From Gnetum montanum (lineage: Eukaryota; Streptophyta; Gnetopsida; Gnetales; Gnetaceae), in contig MNCI01025282.1 in NCBI GenBank assembly GCA_015680685.1, positions 170,996-234,995 of the forward strand: DNA of 64,000 bases, given 5' to 3'. How positions within the stretch are numbered: the stretch's first letter is position 1; each line of letters starts with the position of its first letter. The notes under the pieces are model-generated. The model had not been told where the DNA came from. It ran no database searches and worked only from the letters and a program-made list of their open reading frames with translations. Below are positions 56,415 through 64,000 of the stretch, in pieces. Made by a program: the position numbers and the translations under genes.

Positions 56415-57890
56415 CTCCTATGGATGTGAGATTATAGGGCAACATCCCTTAGGATGGTCATATTGACATATCTCACATCCACTATCATTGTCTGTTTCCA
56501 AATCCAGGACCTCTTTAATGATGGCAACTTTGCCCTTACCCTTGCTACATGCATATTCAACTTCTCTCTTTTTTCTTTTTTCGTGATTACTACCTTGCTC
56601 TCTAAACTCCTCTACTATTTTAAGAATAGTTTGAAATCTATTATCTAAGGAATCCCACATTTGGTCTACCTTTGTCGAAACTTCTAATGTCATATTTTGG
56701 ATAGGGAAAGTTTTTCGTATTCACCATTTCTTCAAGTGGTGACTCTTCTTCATTCTCACAAAATCTTACTTCCCTCTTCTGAAGGGAAGGATCTTAGTTA
56801 TACTCTTCTACACTTTCTCTCTTTCGTGGCTCACCTTCTTTCTTAGCAACTTGCTCCAATAGTCTTTGAATTTGATGGGACCTAAGCTCAGATAGTCTTC
56901 CTTGGGCATAAGTTCCAAGGGTTCTTCTCAGTTCATGCCTAATCCCATCTACGAGATGGTGCAGTTGATCCCTTTGCGAATAACCATGGCTAGGACAATG
57001 ATGTAACAGTACATAGTATCAGTCCATGGTAGCATCCAAGGGTTCATGTCATCCTTGTTTCCAACCTTGAATTTTCTTTCATAGGTTGGACACTTGGGAG
57101 TACGTTGGTAGTTATCGGTGAACAATTCTAACATGGTACTCCACCTACGAATGGATTCCAGTTCTAAGGACTGGTACCAACTTTTTGCTTCTTTAACTAG
57201 TGTCCACAAGAACAATTTAAGTTTTTTCCATTCGTTCTCTATGTTTTGTAAGGCACACGCATCATGGAATGCTTGTAAGCGATTCTGAGGATTAGCGTTA
57301 TATCCCCCTATAAATCGTGGGATGTTATTCATATCTAATCTCTTGATCCTACTATCTTTCTGGTGCCTTGTTGGAATTCTAATAGCCTCAGTTATGTCTA
57401 ACATACTTTAAGTAGCGAATAAGGGTTCATTGTGATCGTCTCGTCCATGGCATCTATGATGCCCTCATTATTCCCTACTCTCCCTTCTTCTATGTTGTGA
57501 TTCTCTAGAGTGCCCTCGTCCCCTTTCCTAGTTGTTTCGCTTATGACTTCCACTTTGCCTACGTCTATCCCCATGATCTTTTTCTTTATGACTGCGTCTA
57601 GATATTGAAGGAGAGTATGAAGGAGATGATGAAGGTGAAGAAGAAGGAGAACCGTCACCATGATGATGTCTGCTACCTTCTCTTCAACGGTCACGGCCTC
57701 AATTGCAATTGTGATCAAAATGTCTATCTTTATCATGTGTTCATGTCCATTTTTCAGACCTGTGGGTATTAGAACTTGGGTTATAAATAGTGGAATGATG
57801 GTGCTGGTACACAACCCCTTGGCCAAAGTCAAGGGGAGGAACATCATTGTATGGGGGATTGCTTGAGGTAGGTTCACCACCCTCATTTTT
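56415..57890 (-). pseudogene. Gypsy gag, broken
   Basis: The N-terminal part (57.45-57.85 kb) is rich in Arg, His and Ser (for example SPSSSPSSSPSYSPSISRRS) and has stops. The capsid-like part (57404-56949) reads IPRFIGGYNANPQNRLQAFH, then ACALQNIENEWKKLKLFLWT and SWYQSLELESIRRWSTMLEL. The C-terminal part (56693-56418) has a degenerate zinc knuckle CEICQYDHPKGC. The copy of this gag on the plus strand at 59.45-60.29 kb is clearly related. Confidence 0.75.
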
Positions 57891-58421
57891 GCTTAAGACG
57901 TGGGACATCTTGGGACCACTTACCCTTCAAAGACTTATGATGTCTCTCTTGTTGCAAGTCCCTTTGATGTTGTGCCTCAGTGGGACGATATTCTCTCAAG
58001 TCATGGTCTTGCACAACGTATTTTGCGTGTAAGTGCAGCATGCTAATTTGTGTGAGAGCATGAAGAAGCATGCTTGGGACTGAATGATTAGGAGGTAACA
58101 CTATGTTACCTTCTAAGTCTCACCAATGCAATTATTCATCTTGATGGAGGATAAAGGTGAAGTCTGGTATATACTCATTGGGATGAATATATACCACTCA
58201 AACTTGTTGAGGAACTCGTGGATCAACGTCATGTGTATTACGTCATTGATTGTTTACTGTTTTAGACCTAGGCGGTGAGGTGCTTTCGTACAAAGAAGGA
58301 GACATACTTATCTGTTCAGTGTGCAATGTATTCTTGTTTATTATTTTCTCAACCAATCCTAAGGGTTTATTGCAACAATGTGAATGATTTCCTAGGTTCT
58401 AATAAGTGCACAAACAACTGA

Positions 58422-58441
58422 GTCCCCGGCAATGGTGCCAA
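58422..58441 (-). other. Primer-binding site of the Gypsy element
   Basis: TTGGCACCATTGCCGGGGAC starts exactly at the inner end of the 5' LTR. It resembles the tRNA-Asp-type PBS (TGGCGCCGTTGCCGGGGA) of Tat/Athila elements. Confidence 0.75.
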
Positions 58442-59217
58442 TGATGAGTGGCAAGGTACCCCTACATTCAACCATACGAATACGAGCGTTTTACACATGA
58501 TTTGGTCGAATTCCAAGGACTAAGTGCTTATGCACCCTTGTGGAACAAAGATGGGTTGGTTGATCGTTGTCTTCCCAAACTTGTATGTCATGATTGTATG
58601 GTTAGCTTTTATCTTTTTATGTCCTATGCTAATAGGGAAGGAGAGAGATAACTATGTGAATAATTTAACTTAACTACTCATTAACTAAGTTATAACTAAT
58701 CCTAACACCAGAATCCGTTCTCACTTTCCATACACATCCTGAACTAGTGAAACGCTGCTGGGATTACCAAACGCTAATCGTTACTGGGTTACCAAGCGTT
58801 ACACACATGCTCGAAGCGGTCGTATTGAGTGTATTTACTTAAAAAGGTGTAGGGTGAGAGAAGACATTTATTAACTAGGAAAGCATTTAATAACATCAAT
58901 TAACACTAATTAATCTATTCTGGATGCTATAAGGTTTATCATAAAGTTTGTCTTTATTTCCATACACAAAGTGTGCTCAGGTACACAATGCTTGAATAAA
59001 GATTTGTTCACTCTATGACTTTTACTGCAGGCACACAGAAATAATTCTAACTCTGAGAGGAAGAAAAGGCAAGAGTTCGGCTAAGGGACTAAGTATGTAA
59101 TTACAAAATCAAGTGTGCCCGCCTCTTATTTATAGGTAAGGAGGCAGGTCCTGATATCGCGTATCCTATATCGCATGGTAGGCTCCGATATCATGGACCC
59201 GATATTGCGGTTCATCA
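58442..59217 (-). mobile_element. 5' LTR of the Gypsy element
   Basis: 776 bp, about 60 bp shorter than its partner because of small indels. The U3 with GATATC-type units is at 59155-59205. It is preceded (minus-strand sense, downstream) by the primer-binding site. Confidence 0.85.
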
Positions 59218-60291
59218 CCATCTCATTGAAGCACAACATAAAATCAATCAACAATAAGAGAAGTACTCTAAAGTTGTGAAGGAAAAATAGTTCAATAACC
59301 CCTTATTCCTGTTAGGCCAAAAAGATAGTAATGATCCCTTCTCTGGGGGTTTTCATTTCATTGACTCTCCTCCCCTTGGTTTTCTAAGAAGGGGGCTTGA
59401 ACCAAAATTTTTAGTCCACTATAAATAATCCTAGTTCAGGCAAGAATGGGTCCTATGATCATGGGGGATCCAAAGGTGGAATTCATGGCAGGGATAGGGA
59501 CAGGCATCACGATGATGATCATGGTCATGAACATTGAAGAGGGGCTGGTAGGCACCGCAGTGCTAGTCCTCCTTCCTCTTCACCTTCATCATTCTCTTCT
59601 TCCTCCTCTAACTCCAACTAAAGTTGTAGGGGACATTACCATGATGGAGGTGACCAGTAGGGTAGAGATTGTGATCATAGAGCCTGCTAGAATGATCGAG
59701 ATCATGGATGTGGGCATTCAAGGGAAGTCCACTAGCATGAGAGAAGGGATAGAAGAGGGCATCATAGGCATCATAGCCATTATAAAGGCCATGACTATAA
59801 TGAGCCTTGCTACTTGAAACATGCTAAACATTGTAGAGGCAGTAAGAATTCCACCAAGGCATGTGGAAGATAGTTGAATAAAGTGGTTGGATATGAACAA
59901 CATCCTAAAATTTGAAGGGAGATACAACTCAGATCCATAGAATCATCTACAAGCCTTTCATAATGCTTGTGCCTTACAGAACATAGAAAACAAATGACAA
60001 AAACTTAAACTGTTCTCCAGGACACTCATAAAAGAAGCTAAAAGTTGGGATCAGTCCTTGGAGATGGAATCAATTCGTAGAAGGAGTATAGTGCTTAATC
60101 TATTCAATAAAAAATATCAAATGTACTCTCAAGTGTCCAACTTGAGAAAGCAGATCCAAGGTTGGTGACAAGAGATACATGAACCCTTGGATGCAGCCAT
60201 GGGAATGTACTATTTCCTTTTACATTGATGTCCTAGCCATGGTTACTCTCAAAGGAAGCAACTTCACCATATCATAGATGGGCTCTAATCA
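59218..60291 (+). mobile_element. gag of the interrupted plus-strand Gypsy element
   Basis: It continues the frame interrupted at 49863. A His/Asp/Arg/Ser-rich stretch (59450-59800, with SASPPSSPSSFSSSSSNSN) is followed by LQAFHNACALQNIENK, KLKLFSRTLIKEAKSWDQSL and EMESIRRRSIV, the same capsid-like blocks as the gag at 57.0-57.4 kb. Then come EPLDAAMGMYYFLL and CPSHGYSQRKQLHHIIDGL. Many stops. The long open frame 59446-59817 (Met/Ile-rich) is a shadow of this frame. Confidence 0.7.
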
Positions 60292-61220
60292 TGATGAGTG
60301 GGTGAGGTACCCCTACACTCAACCATACAAATATGAGTGTTTAGCACGATTTGGTCGAACTCCGCAAATGGGCTAGTTGTGGTATCTAGATAGTTACTCG
60401 GTGATCGCAGTTCGCTGTCTTCCCACTTGAACTAGTATTTGATTTATCATGTATGGTTTAGTCCAAAGTGAGGTGTATGATATGGTCTTAAACTAGTGCT
60501 ACTCCTAGAGGCAATAGAAAATAACTTTAATTAAGCTAGGAGGAAAACAGAGAGAGAGTTAAGCTAATAGGACATAGGGGGAGAGAATCGAAACTAGCCT
60601 AAGTGCTATGAGCATCTGTTCCTTAATCATCCATATAATTCTTGGACCTCGTGTATGACTACTATTGGGATTACCAAGCGCATATCCTAGGTACGCTACT
60701 GGGATACCAAGTAGTCACACTTAAATGTCTGTGATTAAGTCATACTCATTCTGTGTTTAATAATAGGGATAGGAGTTGAGGGTAAATAAGTATTAATTAA
60801 GAAAGCAATGAATAACAATTAAATAATTAAACTAAATGAATGCTACAATGATGAAGTAATCTCGATCTTTATTTCCGGTCATGTGTGTGTCCAAGTATGT
60901 CACACTCGAATAAAGGTACCGTACAATTACAATCATCACACTACGGGCATGCACTGGGAGAAAGGGTTAAGAAGAACTACTAACAAAATAATCCTACTCT
61001 AACTCCCTATTTTGCTTTCCTGTGCACCCCATTATGTATTTATAGGCTCACATGGGAACCACGATATCGCATATCCGATATCGCTTGTCAGGTCGCGATA
61101 TCGGGTACCTGATATCTGGGGTTCGATATTGGGACTCATCAGACTTGATATCTTGTATCTAATATCAGGGGTCTGATAACAGGGGTTTGATATTAGCACC
61201 TTTCAAATAATGATTCATCA
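60292..61220 (-). mobile_element. LTR, minus orientation, inserted in the plus-strand element
   Basis: It starts TGATGAGTGGG and ends ATTCATCA, and is about 929 bp. It matches the Gypsy LTR family in order (AACCATACAAATATGAGTG, ACTGGGATACCAAG-like, CATAGG...TATTTATAGGCTCAC). The U3 (61060-61195) carries about ten GATAT(C/T) units. No flanking pentamer repeat or primer-binding site is seen, so the insertion history is unclear. Confidence 0.7.
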
Positions 61221-63253
61221 CCAGGAAGGCTTAGAATGCTTCCTTTGCTAAACTCCTTAAACCAGCAGCACCAAGGAAAGACCTTAGTGAGGAACAAGAA
61301 ATGGAAAAGGAAGCAGAAGTGGAAAAAGAAATAGAACGAGAGCCTGAATAGCACCATGAAACACAAGCTCCACCTCTGCCACCATAAGATTATAGGTTGG
61401 TAATGAGCCATTTGTAGAAAATTATCGAAACACTGAGTTGGGGAAGCAAAGAGGAATCTAGCCTCTTTAGAGTCATCGATGACGCCATGCAGCCCGCCAT
61501 CTTAGTAGATCCAACAAGAGGGTAGATCTCACTATAATCAGGAGGAGAATCCTCATGGTCTAGACAAATCTCTGGAAATGCCACATCCTTCCAAGTGATG
61601 CTTGAAATGGAAGAACCATAAGAGTGGTAATGCATCATCAAGATGCAACAGGTATAGCAAAAGTAATAATAGATCACATCAAGGAATCATTTAATGTGCT
61701 TGTTGTATCCCCAGTAGATCTAATTAGGACCAGAGATGGACAAATGCTTGCTAGGACTTCGATGACTCATGCGGCACATGATGATGTATTAGATTGATTG
61801 CTGCAGATAGCGCAAGTAATGATCACCTTGTTTGACATCCCAAGTGATGTCATTGCAACCTAATAAAATCTCATAGCCACTAAAGAAAAGCTAGTCATGG
61901 TTGAAGTTAGGGCAAAACATGTGGAAGTGAAGGTGCAACATTTACAACAAGAGTTGGCTACCCTGAGAGTTGAACGATAGGACCTTGCCCGATTTATTAT
62001 GCCTGACCAATTGGAGTAATTCAAAATAGAGTAGTTGATCAAGCTGATCGAAGAAAATCAAGTGGTAGAGAAAGAAAAGGAAAAGGTGGTTTGGAATGCC
62101 TCTATTGCAAAAGTGTAGATGTATGCTCATAAAAAGGCATTAACTGCCACGTAGGAAGAAAATAAATAGCTCACTATTGAGAACTCTAGGTTGACCACCA
62201 TTGACAAACAAAAGAATGTTTTGGAAGAAAGTGTCCATTAGTTAAGGGAACAACTGATGAGGGTCAACTAGGATATCAATAGACTGGCCTAGGAAGACAA
62301 AACCCTCTCAATGGAGAAGGTCTGCGCCATTTGACAAAAGTCAACAATTGAAATAAGTGTGTGGAAAAATTAGGCCAAGAAGCATGAAAGGCTAAAAGAG
62401 CACTTTTGCAACCTGGTAGGCATGTATAAAAAAATAAATGAAAAAGAAATTTAGATGGCCAAAGCTTGCATTGGGCTTGTGTCAACACAAAATCCTAAGT
62501 GGCAACCAATTTTGGATAGCTATGCACTAGTACACTAGGAAGAGGTGAAAAATAAAGATCTACAAATCGAAGACTTGAAAGAATACATGAGATTGGCTAA
62601 CTTTAGATATGCCAACCTTGCCATGTTAATAATAGTTCAACCCAGAAGCGAGCTGCAAAAATAGGTAGCAACCACCTATGCCCTATATGAGAAAGAGTTT
62701 GTGGACAGAAAGGTTGCTTTATATAAACTTCACATAGAAAATGTAGAATTTGAGGTGGTTAAAGCCCACTACCATGGACAAAAGGATGTCACTTCAAACT
62801 TGGCCAAGAGACTCATGAATTATCATGAATTTAAAGAAAAGGCTAGGGCATTCGAAGAAGAGAAATGACAATTTGCAGCCTAGTATGTGTAGGCCAATAA
62901 AATGTTTCTGTAGCTACCATGCCCTTTAGATGTATTGGCACTAGCATAAATTGGTTCAGTATCTTGGATGGTACAAGATCCACGAATGGAGAAAGAAAAG
63001 TTGTTGGTACTCCTCAATTGTTACCAATTTTAGAAGCCTAGCAACAAGGGGAAGTGATTAATGGAGGAGCCACCACCTCCGAGAACTACATGAGCTTCCC
63101 TAATTTTGTATCTTGTAATATTGTGTTCCAATTTTTGTAAAGCACCACTATGGTATGTATAAGTCCATTTATTTGTTTGTCTGAGTCAATCAATAATTCC
63201 ATACCTTCCCAACAATTTTTTGTAAAGAAGTTGTTCCTCATTTTGTTTAATTG
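61221..63253 (+). pseudogene. Long coiled-coil ORF upstream of the 3' LTR, decayed
   Basis: One reading frame can be followed for most of about 1.9 kb through some twenty stops, mostly TAG. Clear pieces are SEEQEMEKEAEVEKEIERE, VKVQHLQQELATLRVER, LIKLIEENQVVEKEKEKVVW, LHIENVEFEVVKAHYHGQKD and AKRLMNYHEFKEKARAFEEE. The protein would be a charged, heptad-rich coiled coil. Most stops sit where Gln would fit (CAG to TAG). No enzyme motif is visible. It lies directly before a polypurine region and LTR, as in the element ending at 13138. Confidence 0.55.
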
Positions 63254-64000
63254 AAGGATGAGTTTTCATTTAGTCATGCAGGTATGATGAATCATCATTA
63301 TGCCAGTCCCAATATTAGATACCTAATATTGAGGCTCTGATATCGAATACACAATATTAGGTCCTAAGAAACGATGTTGGATATCCAATATCGTCTCTTC
63401 CGTGCTAGCCTATAAATACAACACTTGGGTGCACAGTTGGGACATAGTTTTAGTTCTTAGTTTTTGATAGTCTTTCTTAGATTTTTGAATTCAAGCTCTA
63501 TTACTCCCAGTGTATGCTTGCAGCGTGATGTTTGTAATTGTATGACACCCTTATTCAAGTGTGATGTACTTGGACACGTTCCATCACTAGAAATAAAGAT
63601 TGAGATTACTTCCATCATTGCAGCATTCACTTAGATTTATTATTGTTTTAATTATTTACTATTTTCTTTAGTTAATGTTTCCATTTATTGCTATTTACTA
63701 TTCTTGTCATTAAGTAGAATAAGTACGACTTAATCACGTGCACTTAAGAGTATGTACCAAATCTAGCAACGTATTGTTTGGCACACCCAGTGACGTACAG
63801 TTAGTAATTGTAGTGGTAGTTATATGAAGTCCAAGGCATGTACGGATGATTGGGGATGGATACTCATCACACATAGGCTAGTTTATATCTTATTTTCCAT
63901 TGTTCATTAGCTTAATTAATTTATCTCTTTATCATCATTTGGAGCAGCATAGGATTAGACAACATCATATGCCTCACTTTGGACTAAATCATACATGACA
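63254..64000 (+). mobile_element. Polypurine region and 3' LTR (runs off the window)
   Basis: The region GGATGAGTTTTCATTTAGTC (63257-63276) is the same as that next to the Gypsy LTR at 49864-50699. The LTR starts TGATGAATC at 63285. It is highly similar to the solo LTR at 45998 over its whole visible length, including the CCTATAAATACAACA box near 63410 and a U3 with GATATC-type units at 63300-63395. The end lies beyond the window. Confidence 0.8.

Larger units (their letters stand above)
49864..59217 (-). mobile_element. Complete Ty3/Gypsy (Tat/Athila-like) retrotransposon
   Basis: LTRs at 49864-50699 and 58442-59217 start TGATGAG and end TTCATCA, with target-site duplication CCATC at 49859-49863 and 59218-59222. 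Read on the minus strand the order is 5' LTR (58442-59217), primer-binding site, gag, protease, RT, RNase H (partly in an N gap), integrase, about 2.1 kb of non-coding DNA, polypurine region, 3' LTR. The order RT-RH-IN defines Ty3/Gypsy. RT text such as IDNFSTYG, protease LDLGSD and the long region after integrase favour the Tat/Athila branch. All ORFs are broken by stops, so it is inactive. Confidence 0.92.

Noticed and set aside
57398-57886. 162-residue minus ORF, Ile/Met/His-rich
   Set aside because: Out of frame with the gag that continues at 57404-56949; a shadow of the Arg/His/Ser-rich gag frame.
59446-59817. 123-residue Met/Ile-rich ORF
   Set aside because: Shadow frame of the same gag repeat on the plus strand; no independent support.
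61060-61195. GATATC cluster as a CRISPR or satellite array
   Set aside because: Units are short and unevenly spaced and sit inside an LTR U3; no spacers or regular period, and the organism is a plant.

Overview
This is nuclear DNA of a land plant, most likely a gymnosperm. The window is AT-rich and dominated by old LTR retrotransposons and LINEs. Its one clearly intact gene has a 21-kb intron packed with transposons, which is typical of conifer-type genomes. There is no bacterial, organellar or viral-genome layout, and I saw no tRNA, rRNA or CRISPR. Two N-runs mark assembly gaps.

Main gene: an NPR1/NPR3/NPR4-type salicylic-acid receptor/co-regulator on the minus strand, 44834 down to 21277. 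It has four exons (44834-44136, 43906-43153, 21883-21680, 21554-21277). All splice sites are GT-AG, the phases fit, and the four exons encode 644 residues with no stop or frameshift. Exon 1 carries the BTB/POZ domain with a C2HC zinc motif. Exon 2 carries the ankyrin repeats. Exons 3 and 4 carry the C-terminal SA-sensing/transactivation region, with an EAR-like VDLNVAP motif. A perfect TGACGTCA (TGA-factor site) and a W-box lie about 255-290 bp upstream of the ATG.

Intron 2 (21884-43152) is a transposon stack. From left to right it holds: a 3.7-kb non-autonomous LTR element (22608-26294) whose 3' LTR was hit by a 5'-truncated LINE tail (22930-23106); a Gypsy reverse-transcriptase fragment (28.2-28.97 kb); a degenerate gag-like plus coiled-coil element (30.3-33.05 kb); a near-complete GC-rich LINE with both ORFs and a target-site duplication (33629-38263); a 1.5-kb imperfect inverted repeat (39.27-40.75 kb); and a SINE (42.3 kb).

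Left flank (1-21276): a Ty1/copia remnant (0.78-2.67 kb); a 7.5-kb LTR element (5630-13138) carrying an inserted LINE, a SINE and a coiled-coil ORF; the last two exons of a homeodomain protein (14042-14449); a second SINE; and a 346-bp tandem duplication (17695-18386).

Right flank (44835-64000): the promoter of the NPR gene, then a nest of Tat/Athila-like Ty3/Gypsy elements. This nest includes a solo LTR with TSD (45998-46872), a complete 9.35-kb Gypsy element with TSD (49864-59217) inserted into the gag of another element, and LTRs whose U3 regions carry dense GATATC arrays.

The most unusual themes are: (1) at least four different LTR elements carry a long coiled-coil ORF of unknown function, decayed largely at glutamine codons (CAG/CAA to TAG/TAA); (2) palindromic GATATC arrays are kept in diverged LTR promoters; (3) an apparently functional immune-receptor gene spans a 21-kb nested transposon intron.
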